DNA of 64,000 nucleotides, from assembly GCA_031253835.1 (NCBI GenBank), contig JAIRVP010000025.1, forward strand, positions 1 through 64,000, written 5' to 3'. Positions 1-7,871 of this stretch are shown in pieces. Below the pieces are notes generated by a model, which saw only the letters and a program-made list of their open reading frames with translations, ran no database searches and was not told where the DNA came from. The stretch comes from Burkholderia sp. (GTDB lineage Bacteria > Pseudomonadota > Gammaproteobacteria > Burkholderiales > Burkholderiaceae). Position 1 is the first letter of the stretch. Every line of letters begins with the position of its first letter. Made by a program: the position numbers and the translations under genes.

Positions 1-117
1 TCCGCTACTACAATCACGACCGCATCAAGCTCAAGCTAAAAGGGCTGAGTCCCGTGCAGTACAGAACTCAGCCCCTGGCGGCCTAATTTACCCGTCCAAC
101 TTTACGGGGTCAGCTCA
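1..117 (+). mobile_element. 3' end of an IS3-family insertion sequence
   Basis: The window opens inside the last codons of an IS3-family transposase. It is followed by an end that reads TTTACGGGGTCAGCTCA, finishing at 117. The terminal CA and the GGGGTCA core match the usual right inverted repeat of IS3-family elements (left end would start TGAGCTGACCCC). The left end and most of the element lie outside the window. The exact boundary is inferred from the repeat alone. Confidence 0.7.
3..86 (+). CDS. IS3-family transposase OrfB, C-terminal fragment (cut by window edge)
   Basis: The reading frame from base 3 gives RYYNHDRIKLKLKGLSPVQY and ends a few residues later at a TAA at 84-86. The tract YYN-x5-I-x4-K-GLSPV-Y-R is the typical C-terminus of the DDE integrase-type OrfB of IS3-family elements, which cuts and joins the element ends with OrfA as partner. 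Only the last 27 residues are visible, so it is not possible to say whether the gene upstream is intact. Confidence 0.75.
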   Translation, partial: RYYNHDRIKLKLKGLSPVQYRTQPLAA

Positions 118-170
118 GATCGGGTGCCTTTTTCATTGCCTGCCGGCGGAACCGGGCGGGACGCGCGACG

Positions 171-1298
171 TTACGCGCCGAGCTCCGAATGATCGCCGTG
201 CGACTGCTTCGCGGTGTCGACGCTCGCGTCGTCCTGCGGCGATGCTTCCTTCGGCGCGGCCGTCTTCGCCGACGTCGCGCTGTCGAGCGTCGCGTGCACG
301 CGCTTCGCGCCGCCTGCCGCCCCCGTCACGGCAGCCGTGACGATCGGCTTGGCCGGCTGAGCCGGTGCCTGCGGTGCGTTGATCGGCACGCTGCGGCCGC
401 GCGCAACATCGCGCAGGCGACCACGCTCGGCCATCACCTTCGAACCGTAGCCGTTGTCTTCGGGGTTCGTCGAACCGTTGTACATGCGCAGGCCGTTCGC
501 GAGCGAACCGCCGCGTGCGATGCAGTCCTTCAGCACCAGCGCGCCGACCTGCAGGTTCGCGAGCGGCTGCAGCGCCGTATCGGTGCCGCCGAAGTATTCG
601 AACTTGTCGGAATGGACCTTCGACATGACCTGCATCAGGCCCTTCGCACCGACGCCGCTTTCGGCGTACGGGTTGAAGCCCGACTCGATCGCCATCACGG
701 ACAGCAGCAGCAGCGGATCGAGGCCGACGTCGCGGCCGGTCTGGAACGCAGCCTTGACGAGCTGGCCGAGCGGCTCCTGGGCGACGCGGTAACGGCGCGA
801 CAGGTAGGTCGCGACGAGCGCCTGTTCGCGGTTCGACGCGAGCGCACGATCGTCGCGCGCATCGGCCGCGACCCGCTGGGTCGGGATCAGCTTGGCCAGT
901 GCGACCGGCGACGGGCCGTTGCGGGCCGGATCGGCCGCATCGGCCTGGGCACCCTGTGCGGCGGCTTCCGGTGCGACATCGAGGCCGACCGCGAGCGCGT
1001 CCGTTTCAGGCGCGTCTTCCTGCTGCGGCTGCGCGCCGGCAGGCGCGAAGTTCGGCAGCGGATGGCCGGTCAGCAAACGGGCTGGCCCGGCCTGCACGGC
1101 CGCGGATACGACCGGCATCAGCTTCGCGGCAAGCGTGCCGCGGACGGTTGGCAGCAGCCACAGTGCAAGCGCAACCGCGACAGCGAAACAGCCGACAACG
1201 CTGAATAGATGGTGACTGACACGCGTCCCGCGACGCAGCATGTTGCGCACGATCTGCGCATGCTGCTCATTGGGACGCCACGATAACCAAGCGTTCAT
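171..1298 (-). CDS. Lytic transglycosylase, SLT domain, membrane anchored
   Basis: This 375-residue protein has one N-terminal membrane segment (about residues 31-50), a Pro/Ala-rich linker to about residue 150, and a Slt-type lysozyme-like domain at about 160-300. The motif AIESGFNPYAES puts the catalytic glutamate at residue 205. GAKGLMQV and MYNGS are the other family landmarks. Such enzymes cleave the MurNAc-GlcNAc bond of peptidoglycan to give 1,6-anhydro ends in the periplasm. A low-complexity C-terminal tail follows the domain. The ATG at 1298 is preceded by GGGAGA eight bases upstream. Nothing nearby points to a secretion system, so general wall remodelling is the default reading. Confidence 0.88.
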   Translation of the reverse strand: MNAWLSWRPNEQHAQIVRNMLRRGTRVSHHLFSVVGCFAVAVALALWLLPTVRGTLAAKLMPVVSAAVQAGPARLLTGHPLPNFAPAGAQPQQEDAPETDALAVGLDVAPEAAAQGAQADAADPARNGPSPVALAKLIPTQRVAADARDDRALASNREQALVATYLSRRYRVAQEPLGQLVKAAFQTGRDVGLDPLLLLSVMAIESGFNPYAESGVGAKGLMQVMSKVHSDKFEYFGGTDTALQPLANLQVGALVLKDCIARGGSLANGLRMYNGSTNPEDNGYGSKVMAERGRLRDVARGRSVPINAPQAPAQPAKPIVTAAVTGAAGGAKRVHATLDSATSAKTAAPKEASPQDDASVDTAKQSHGDHSELGA

Positions 1299-1894
1299 TC
1301 AGATCATCTCCCATGAACATGACTCGTGCGGCTCGCTCAGCTCGATGGCGAGACAGAAAACGCGCCGCGGAATCACGACGCCGCACGCCTTGGTTGGGAC
1401 GTGCAAGCATCGGGGAAACGGTATAAGTACCGTTCGAGGCCACGGTGTAAGAGGGCCGGCGCCTTCACACACTGGGCGAGGCGGGCATACGCGGTGGCAC
1501 CCACGCAAAAAACCAGCGTCTGGTAGCGCTGGCTGGGACTACAACTCAAGCCGTCGGATACGCCGTGCAGGATTCGGCGGACGGTGACGCGCTGCGTCAA
1601 AGATCGGTGATTGGCGGCTCGAAGCCTTTTACCCTGCAGCCAATGTGAGCGGATTCTAGCAGGGTTTTATAGATCGTCAACACTATAAAACCTAAAAATC
1701 ATAACAAAAAGTAATTTACAGTCACTCTTCAGATCGCAAATCCCGTGCCGTAGGGGGTTTGCGCGCGATCGACTTTTTTCTCCGCCGGGCGGCCGCGCGG
1801 CGGCGCGGGTAAAATCGTCGGTCGATTCGGGGTCGCAGCCGGCCGCTGCACCCGCCCATCGCTGCCCGCCATGCGGGTGGCCCGGACCTTCTTC
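1299..1894. other. Non-coding interval between the transglycosylase and ubiD
   Basis: About 600 bases without a convincing gene. Short open frames here have no recognisable product. The stretch at about 1655-1720 is clearly AT-rich, unlike its surroundings, and is a likely promoter zone for the leftward transglycosylase gene. A TAAAAT hexamer near 1810 could be the -10 element for ubiD, but I see no good -35 partner. Confidence 0.4.
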
Positions 1895-3451
1895 ATGAAA
1901 TACAAAGACTTACGCGATTTCATCCAGCGCCTCGAGGCGCTCGGCGAACTGCGGCGCGTCACGCAACCCGTGTCGCCCGTGCTCGAAATGACCGAGCTGT
2001 GCGACCGCGTGCTGCGCGCCGGCGGCCCGGCGCTGCTGTTCAACGCGCCGCCCGGCAATGCGTTTCCCGTGCTCGGCAACCTGTTCGGCACGCCGCGCCG
2101 CGTCGCACTCGGGATGGGCGTCGATGCGGGCGACGACGCCGCGCTCGATTCGCTGCGCGATCTCGGGCGCCTGCTGTCCGCGCTGAAGGAACCCGATCCG
2201 CCGAAGAGCCTGAAGGATGCCGGCAAGCTGCTGTCGCTCGCGAAGGCCGTGTGGGACATGGCGCCGAAGTCGGTGTCGTCGCCACCCTGCCAGGAGATCG
2301 TCTGGGAAGGCAACGACGTCGACCTGAACAAGCTGCCGATCCAGACCTGCTGGCCCGGCGATGCGGGGCCGCTCGTCACCTGGGGCCTGACGGTCACGCG
2401 CGGGCCGAACAAGTCGCGCCAGAATCTCGGCATCTACCGCCAGCAGCTGATCGGCCGCAACAAGCTGATCATGCGCTGGCTCGCGCATCGCGGCGGCGCG
2501 CTCGACTTCCGCGAGTTCGCGCTGCAGAACCCCGGCAAGCCGTATCCGGTCGCGGTCGTGCTCGGCGCCGATCCGGCGACGACGCTCGGCGCGGTGACGC
2601 CCGTGCCCGATTCGCTGTCCGAGTACCAGTTCGCCGGCCTGCTGCGCGGCAGCCGCACGGAACTCGCGAAATGCCTGACGCCCGGCGTCGACACGCTGCA
2701 GGTGCCCGCGCGCGCGGAGATCGTGCTCGAAGGCTTCATCTATCCGCAGGAAGGCGCCCCTGCCCCCGCGCCGGCCGGCGCACCGCCGCGCCCGTCCGGC
2801 AACGCGTCGGCCGCCTACGAGCACGCGCTCGAAGGCCCGTACGGCGATCACACCGGCTATTACAACGAGCAGGAGTGGTTCCCGGTGTTCACGGTCGAGC
2901 GCATCACGATGCGCCGCGACGCGATCTATCACTCGACCTACACGGGCAAGCCGCCCGACGAGCCCGCCGTGCTCGGCGTCGCGCTCAACGAGGTGTTCGT
3001 GCCGCTGCTGCAGAAGCAGTTCTCCGAGATCACCGACTTCTACCTGCCGCCCGAGGGATGCAGCTACCGGATGGCCATCGTCCAGATGAAGAAGAGCTAC
3101 GCGGGCCACGCGAAGCGCGTGATGTTCGGCGTGTGGAGCTTCCTGCGGCAGTTCATGTATACGAAGTTCATCGTGGTCGTCGATGAGGACGTGAACATCC
3201 GCGACTGGAAGGAAGTGATCTGGGCGATCACGACGCGCGTCGACCCCGTGCGCGACACGGTGATGGTCGACAGCACGCCGATCGACTATCTCGACTTCGC
3301 GTCGCCGGTGGCCGGCCTCGGCTCGAAGATGGGGCTCGACGCGACCAACAAGTGGCCTGGCGAGACGAATCGCGAATGGGGTCGCCCGATCGAGATGGAT
3401 GCGGCCGTGAAGGCGCGCGTCGACCGGCTCTGGCAGGAGATCGGCCTCTGA
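1895..3451 (+). CDS. ubiD: UbiD, 4-hydroxy-3-polyprenylbenzoate decarboxylase
   Basis: This 518-residue prenylated-FMN-dependent decarboxylase removes the carboxyl group from 3-polyprenyl-4-hydroxybenzoate in ubiquinone synthesis. It needs the cofactor made by UbiX. The signature [11 protein letters not shown] places the acidic pair at E313 and D318. NLGIYRQQ at about 178-184 and the following RWLAHRGG belong to the cofactor and metal site. The family start MKYKDLRDF fits the ATG at 1895 better than the in-frame ATG at 1871. A Pro/Ala-rich insert at about 287-305 makes it about 20 residues longer than the E. coli protein. It appears to be transcribed alone or with the exporter gene 58 bases downstream. 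Confidence 0.95.
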   Translation: MKYKDLRDFIQRLEALGELRRVTQPVSPVLEMTELCDRVLRAGGPALLFNAPPGNAFPVLGNLFGTPRRVALGMGVDAGDDAALDSLRDLGRLLSALKEPDPPKSLKDAGKLLSLAKAVWDMAPKSVSSPPCQEIVWEGNDVDLNKLPIQTCWPGDAGPLVTWGLTVTRGPNKSRQNLGIYRQQLIGRNKLIMRWLAHRGGALDFREFALQNPGKPYPVAVVLGADPATTLGAVTPVPDSLSEYQFAGLLRGSRTELAKCLTPGVDTLQVPARAEIVLEGFIYPQEGAPAPAPAGAPPRPSGNASAAYEHALEGPYGDHTGYYNEQEWFPVFTVERITMRRDAIYHSTYTGKPPDEPAVLGVALNEVFVPLLQKQFSEITDFYLPPEGCSYRMAIVQMKKSYAGHAKRVMFGVWSFLRQFMYTKFIVVVDEDVNIRDWKEVIWAITTRVDPVRDTVMVDSTPIDYLDFASPVAGLGSKMGLDATNKWPGETNREWGRPIEMDAAVKARVDRLWQEIGL

Positions 3452-3509
3452 AGCCATGCGGCCGGCGCGCGCCGGCCCGTGCAGCGCAATCGCCCCAAGA
3501 ACGACGAAG

Positions 3510-4178
3510 ATGAGCTTTCCGCCCGCCTCCATGCTGTCCGACGGTTTCTTCCTGTCGCTGTCGCTCTGTCTCGACATCGGCCTCGTGAACGTCGCGATGC
3601 TGTCGCTGACGCTGTCGCACGGCTTCCGGCCGGGCTTCTGGCTCGGCGTCGGCTCGTGCGTCGGCGATCTCGTCTACGCGGCGCTCGCGCTCGCGGGGAT
3701 GGCCGTGCTGCTGCAGTTCGAGCCGGTGCGCTGGATCGTATGGATCGGCGGCGGCGCGGTGCTGCTGTTTCTCACGTGGAAGATGGCACGCGAAGCGCTG
3801 GCGCCGGCCGGCGCGGCCGACGACGCTGCGGACGACGCCCCGCAGCCGCGGGCAAGCGCGCGGCGCAGCTTCCTGCGCGGGATGCTGCTCGCGATGTCGT
3901 CGCCGAGCGCGATCCTGTGGTTCGCGGCGGTGGGCGGCGCATTGATCGCGAAGGCCCGCGCGACGACGCCGGCCACCGCGTCGGTGTTCCTGTCGGGCTT
4001 CTTCCTCGGCGGCCTCGCGTGGACGCTCTTCATGTGCACGCTCGCGAGCCAGGGCCGCAAGCGCGCGGGCGCAGGGTTGATGCGCGCGTGCCATATCGCG
4101 TCGGCGCTGCTGTTCGCGTATTTCTCGTACAGCGTGATCGTCGGCGGCTACCGCGACCTGATCGTGCACGCGGTGTAA
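3510..4178 (+). CDS. LysE/RhtB-family amino-acid exporter
   Basis: A 222-residue inner-membrane protein with about six hydrophobic segments. The N-terminal part resembles LysE/RhtB translocators, which export amino acids or related metabolites by proton exchange. A hydrophilic Ala/Asp-rich loop at about residues 105-125 separates the two halves, as in the family. I chose the ATG at 3510 (MSFPPASMLSD) because the upstream in-frame ATG at 3456 would add a polar stretch with no family counterpart. The gene lies 58 bases after ubiD on the same strand and may be cotranscribed. Substrate is unknown. Confidence 0.8.
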   Translation: MSFPPASMLSDGFFLSLSLCLDIGLVNVAMLSLTLSHGFRPGFWLGVGSCVGDLVYAALALAGMAVLLQFEPVRWIVWIGGGAVLLFLTWKMAREALAPAGAADDAADDAPQPRASARRSFLRGMLLAMSSPSAILWFAAVGGALIAKARATTPATASVFLSGFFLGGLAWTLFMCTLASQGRKRAGAGLMRACHIASALLFAYFSYSVIVGGYRDLIVHAV

Positions 4179-4225
4179 GCAAACCCTGCCCGTACGGGCC
4201 GCGCGTCAAGCGGCAGCCCCAAAGA

Positions 4226-4265
4226 AAAACGGCGCAGCGCCCCTCGCGGGACGATGCGCCGTTTT
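4226..4265. terminator. Bidirectional intrinsic terminator
   Basis: The arms AAAACGGCGCA (4226-4236) and TGCGCCGTTTT (4255-4265) form an 11-bp stem with A and T tracts on either side. It sits between two convergent genes, the LysE-type exporter and the Gly/Tyr-rich protein, so it can stop transcription from both sides. Confidence 0.8.
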
Positions 4266-4295
4266 GCCACGCGCGGTCAGGCCGCGCGGGCCGAA

Positions 4296-4601
4296 TCAGC
4301 GACGCCAGTAGCCGTGATGGCCCCAGCCGCCATAACCATGGCGCCAGTACGGGCGACCGTAGTAACCACCACCGTAGCCGCCGATGACCACGGCGGGCGG
4401 CGGCGCATAGTAGGCCGGCGCCGGTGCGTAGTAGACGGGCGGCGGCGGCGCGTAGTACACGGGCGGCGGCGGTGCATAGACGGGGTACGCGGGTGCGACC
4501 GGGATACCGATGCCGACCCCGATCGACACGTGAGCCTGCGCGGCGCTTGCGGCACCCAGGCCCAGCGCGGCGGCGGCGATGAACGGAATGAGCTTTTTCA
4601 C
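4296..4601 (-). CDS. Small exported Pro/Gly/Tyr-rich protein
   Basis: This 101-residue protein has a clear signal peptide (KKLIPF, then an Ala-rich core, cleavage after AQA near residue 23). A mature part of PPPPVYYA-type repeats (about 43-70) follows, then a Gly/Tyr/Trp/His-rich tail ending GHHGYWRR. I chose the GTG at 4601 because AGGAG lies just upstream and the signal peptide begins there; there is no ATG in the right place. Proteins of this type are common in Burkholderia and related genera and are annotated as hypothetical or surface proteins. The repeats suggest a flexible periplasmic or envelope-associated role. No enzymatic motif is present. Confidence 0.75.
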   Translation of the reverse strand: MKKLIPFIAAAALGLGAASAAQAHVSIGVGIGIPVAPAYPVYAPPPPVYYAPPPPVYYAPAPAYYAPPPAVVIGGYGGGYYGRPYWRHGYGGWGHHGYWRR

Positions 4602-5116
4602 TTCGATTCTCCTGCTGGAGCGGAATGTTGTGCGCTCCTGTCGGCAACGGCGGGCATGCACGTCGCATGGATGCAATGTAGCGAAAACCCGCCCCTCGCG
4701 TATCGTGCATTTGTTGCAAATTGCAATTGCACGCGGCTGGAGGTGCCCTGCGGTGTGGCGTCCGGAGCGGGCGGCGCCCCTTGCAGATCGCGCGATTCCG
4801 TCCGACGACTCGGGGCGCGACACACTGACCGGTCAGTCTTACCGGATACGGCGCGCGCAGCAGGCACGCGTACGTAATGAACGATTACAAATTTGAGACA
4901 AGATGCCGACATTTCAAGCGGGACGTGCGCGCGATCTATTCCGGGGTCGGATTCCACGATCCTGATTCGGCCGTGACGCCGGGTACCGATACGCACGGGG
5001 AGCGGGCCGCACGCCGGTAATGAATACCTGCGGCGGCACGGCAATCGCCCTTCCGCGACGCCGCCGACATTCCTGCGATACTGGCGGTTGCTTCGTTTTT
5101 GCTTACGCCTGCTGCC
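4602..5116. other. Divergent intergenic region with a TetR-type palindrome
   Basis: About 515 bases between two divergently transcribed genes. Apart from the palindrome at 4824-4837 and an AT-richer patch at about 4875-4915, I see no confident gene. A 47-codon frame at 4877-5020 lacks a ribosome binding site and was not called. Confidence 0.4.
4824..4837. promoter_or_regulatory. Perfect 14-bp palindrome, candidate TetR-family operator
   Basis: ACTGACCGGTCAGT is a perfect palindrome. GACCGGTC-centred palindromes of this length are typical binding sites for TetR-family repressors. It lies between divergent genes, 223 bases from the start of the leftward gene and 280 bases from the rightward one. 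No TetR gene is present in the window, so the regulator would have to act in trans. Function is inferred from the sequence only. Confidence 0.45.
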
Positions 5117-6046
5117 ATGTCCCTTCCCGACACACCCCGCCTCGGCTTCATCGGCGCCGGCCGCCTCGCACGCTGTCTCGCGCAGCGCTTCGCGCAGGCC
5201 GGCTTCCCCGTCGTCGCGATCGCGAGCCGCACGCCCGCGTCGGCCGTCGGCCTCGCCGCTCGCATCGACGGCTGCCACGCAGTCGATACGCCGCAGCAGG
5301 TTGCCGATGCGGCCGACCTGATCTTCCTGACGGTGCCCGACGACCATCTTGCCCCGACCGCCGCGACGCTCCGCTTCGACGCGCCGCGCGCCGCCAGCCA
5401 GGCGGTCGTCCACTGCAGCGGCGCGTCGGCGGTTGCGCTGCTCGATCCGGCGAAGCAGCAAGGCGTGGCGACCGGCGGCTTCCATCCGCTCTACCTGTTC
5501 GGCGGCACCGATGCCGACCTCGCGCGTATCGACGGCTGCTCGGTCACGATCGAAGCGGACGGCGCACTGCACGCGACGCTGCTGCGACTTGCTGCCGCAC
5601 TCGGCTGCCATCCGCTGTCGATTCCGGCGGGCGGCCGGATGCTCTACCACGCGGCCGCGCACTACGCGGCGAGCTTCGCGCTGTGCGGGCTGTCGGAAGC
5701 GGTCGAGCTGTGGCGCGGTCTCGGCTTCGACGAGGACGCCGCGCTCCGCGCGCTGCTGCCGATGCTCGCCGGCACGATCGAGACCGCGCGCGACAAGGGG
5801 CTCGCGAACGCGCTGTCCGGCCCGGTGTCGCGCGGCGATACGGGCATCGTCGAACGCCAGCTCGCGCTGCTCGAGGCGCGCGGCGGCGATCACGCGGCAC
5901 TGTATGCGCTGCTGACGCGCCGTGCGGTCGCGCTCGCGGCGAAGCGCGCCGCGCCGCCGGCGTCGTTGCCGGCGCTGGCCGAAGCCGTCGAAACGTCGCT
6001 TGCGCGCACGGCCGCGCGCCCCTCCCCGTCGCAAGACGAGGCGTGA
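5117..6046 (+). CDS. Rossmann-fold/DUF2520 oxidoreductase-like protein
   Basis: This 309-residue protein starts with the NAD(P)-binding motif GFIGAGRLARCLA (about residues 9-21). It has a ProC/6-phosphogluconate-dehydrogenase-like N-terminal domain to about residue 125, and a helical C-terminal half matching DUF2520. The family resembles pyrroline-5-carboxylate reductase in fold, but its substrate has not been established to my knowledge. The ATG at 5117 (MSLPDTPRLGF) puts the nucleotide-binding strand at the expected distance from the N-terminus. The YggT gene follows 75 bases later on the same strand. Confidence 0.8.
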   Translation: MSLPDTPRLGFIGAGRLARCLAQRFAQAGFPVVAIASRTPASAVGLAARIDGCHAVDTPQQVADAADLIFLTVPDDHLAPTAATLRFDAPRAASQAVVHCSGASAVALLDPAKQQGVATGGFHPLYLFGGTDADLARIDGCSVTIEADGALHATLLRLAAALGCHPLSIPAGGRMLYHAAAHYAASFALCGLSEAVELWRGLGFDEDAALRALLPMLAGTIETARDKGLANALSGPVSRGDTGIVERQLALLEARGGDHAALYALLTRRAVALAAKRAAPPASLPALAEAVETSLARTAARPSPSQDEA

Positions 6047-6121
6047 TAATGTGTCGGCCGATGCGCCGCCAACCGGCGTTGGCGGCCGCACGCTACTGAC
6101 TGTATAAAAAGGATGCCAACG

Positions 6122-6685
6122 ATGTTCGGCGAGATCGCCCGTTTTCTGCTCAATACCGTCTTCACGCTGTTCGGCGCCGCGCTGATCCTGCGCGTCTGGA
6201 TGCAGGCCGTCCGCGTGCCGCCGTACAACCCCGTCACGCAGGCCGTGCTGCAGGCGACCAACTGGCTCGTGCTGCCGCTGCGCCGCGTGATCCCCGGCGT
6301 GCGCGGCATCGACTGGGCCAGCGTCGTCGCCGCGCTGCTCACCGCGCTCGTCTACGTCGTGCTGATGGTCGTGATGGCCGGCTTCGATCCGGCCGCGGTG
6401 ATCGCGACGCTCGTCGTGGTCGCGCTGCTCACCGTCGTGAAGTGGGCGCTCAACCTCGTGATCTGGATGACGATCCTGATGGCGCTGCTGTCGTGGCTCA
6501 ACCCGCGCTCGCCGGCGATGCCGATCCTCTTCCAGCTCACCGCGCCGTTCCTGAACCCGCTGCGCCGCGTGATCCCGAACCTCGGCGGCATCGACCTGTC
6601 GCCGATCCTGCTGTTCGTGATCGTGCAGGTACTGCTGATGATCGTCACGCGCGCGGCCGTGTCGCTGACGATGTTCGGCATCTGA
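6122..6685 (+). CDS. YggT-family integral membrane protein
   Basis: A 187-residue protein with two YggT repeats, each having a hydrophobic helix followed by PLRRVIPGVRGIDW or PLRRVIPNLGGIDLSP. It has about four to five membrane segments. YggT proteins are linked to envelope functions and to osmotic or cation tolerance in some bacteria, but the molecular activity is not settled. The start at 6122 is nine bases after AAAAAGG; the ATG at 6113 is too close to that site. Often the gene lies beside a ProC-like gene, and here a Rossmann/DUF2520 gene is directly upstream. Confidence 0.85.
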   Translation: MFGEIARFLLNTVFTLFGAALILRVWMQAVRVPPYNPVTQAVLQATNWLVLPLRRVIPGVRGIDWASVVAALLTALVYVVLMVVMAGFDPAAVIATLVVVALLTVVKWALNLVIWMTILMALLSWLNPRSPAMPILFQLTAPFLNPLRRVIPNLGGIDLSPILLFVIVQVLLMIVTRAAVSLTMFGI

Positions 6686-6695
6686 TTCAGCCCCG

Positions 6696-7046
6696 CTACG
6701 CCGCCGGCCCCGGGGCCGGCGGTGCGCCGAGCGTGTCGATCACGCCGAAGCGCGCCGGCATCATCGCGTAGCACACGCGCACCTTCTCATGTGACAACCG
6801 CTCGAGCAGCCGCTGCGCTTCGTCCTCGGTGACGATGAATTCGACCTCGATCGCGAGCGATCCCTGCAGTTCGAAGAAGCGGTCCTCGTGCAGCACGCGA
6901 TGCTGGCCGAAGCCGGCCATCGCGCGAAACGCGGACCCGCCCGCGACACCCATCCGGTTCGCCTCCTCCAGCAGCCATTCCCACAGCGGCTTCCAGTGCA
7001 GCCGGTGCTGCTCGTGCACATAGAAGCGCAAGAAGATCCTGTCCAT
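6696..7046 (-). CDS. DUF190 family protein
   Basis: A 116-residue soluble protein of the DUF190 family, with a ferredoxin-like, PII-related predicted fold. Recognisable parts are LRFYVHEQ near the N-terminus, WLLEEANRMGVAGGSAFRAMAGFG at about 24-47, and a C-terminal beta strand with VEFIVTEDEA. It lies 23 bases downstream of crcB on the same strand, an arrangement seen in many genomes. A partner or regulatory role for the fluoride channel is inferred from that association only. Confidence 0.85.
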   Translation of the reverse strand: MDRIFLRFYVHEQHRLHWKPLWEWLLEEANRMGVAGGSAFRAMAGFGQHRVLHEDRFFELQGSLAIEVEFIVTEDEAQRLLERLSHEKVRVCYAMMPARFGVIDTLGAPPAPGPAA

Positions 7047-7069
7047 CGCACCCTCCGATGGCGGCACGC

Positions 7070-7462
7070 TCAGGCCGCCGCGAGCCACGCACGCGCGGTC
7101 CACATGCCGAGCGCCGTGAGCGCGAACGATCCAGTCAAGTGTAGGGCAGCCACCGCAAACGCCCATCCGAATTCGCCCTCGAGCGCATGCGTCATCACTT
7201 CGACCGAATAGGTCGAGAACGTCGTGAGGCCGCCGAGGAAGCCCGTGATCACGAACAGCCGCCACTCGGGCGGCAGCCCGACGCGCGCCGTGAACACGAC
7301 GGCGGCCACGCCGATCACGTAGCCGCCGATCAGGTTCGACGCGAGCGTGCCGAGCGGCACGGCCGGAAAGAATTCGTTGAACGCGAGGCTCAGGAACCAG
7401 CGCAGCAACGCGCCGAGCCCGGCGCCGACAAAGATCGCGACGATCGAATAGAACAAGGACAC
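7070..7462 (-). CDS. crcB: Fluoride channel CrcB (Fluc)
   Basis: This 130-residue protein with four hydrophobic helices matches the Fluc/CrcB family of small dimeric channels that export fluoride. Family motifs seen are [10 protein letters not shown] (about 13-22), [14 protein letters not shown] (about 38-51, with the conserved Asn), and [15 protein letters not shown] (about 74-88, with the Phe/Thr/Ser track). I found no recognisable fluoride riboswitch in the leader. It forms a probable operon with the DUF190 gene. Confidence 0.93.
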   Translation of the reverse strand: MSLFYSIVAIFVGAGLGALLRWFLSLAFNEFFPAVPLGTLASNLIGGYVIGVAAVVFTARVGLPPEWRLFVITGFLGGLTTFSTYSVEVMTHALEGEFGWAFAVAALHLTGSFALTALGMWTARAWLAAA

Positions 7463-7871
7463 TCCTCACTGACGGCGCCGCGCGGCGGACACGGCTTACG
7501 CTGAACTGTATGCGGAATCGCGCGACGGCGGCAATGCCGGCGGGCCGGGCCCGCGCGCACCGGGTCGTGGCGCGACCACACGATGCGCTTCATTATTTCC
7601 ACGCGCGCGCCGCAGCCGATATTTTCCTAACGATTACATCCGACATTACGAATTCATTCTGAATCGACCGATTATTTATCCGCTTTTTTAAAATCGACAT
7701 GGCCATTCAGCCCGGCGCAGGCCAATCCTGCGAAACGCCTGTCCCGCATTGATTCCACGCACTTTCCCTTATCAGACATTCCCGTATTCGGCCGATATTC
7801 GATGCAATTACTGCCACCGATTTCGTAAAATTGTTTCGCCAATCCACTCCATCGACATGGAGACTCGAAAA
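7463..7871. other. Divergent intergenic region upstream of crcB and the S53 peptidase
   Basis: About 410 bases with no confident gene. Positions 7600-7700 are AT-rich relative to the flanks (for instance TTATTTATCCGC and TTTTTTAAAATCG) and are the likely promoter zone for the rightward peptidase gene. No fluoride riboswitch was recognised on the crcB side. Confidence 0.4.

Noticed and set aside
1299..1508. 69-codon minus-strand frame upstream of the transglycosylase
   Set aside because: It has no family match and no start signal, and it reads like leader DNA.
4877..5020. 47-codon plus-strand frame starting MNDYKFETRCRHFKRDV
   Set aside because: No ribosome binding site, no recognisable family and it lies in a regulatory gap, so I did not call it a gene.
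7463..7600. Possible fluoride riboswitch upstream of crcB
   Set aside because: I could not find the conserved pseudoknot segments, so it is not supported.
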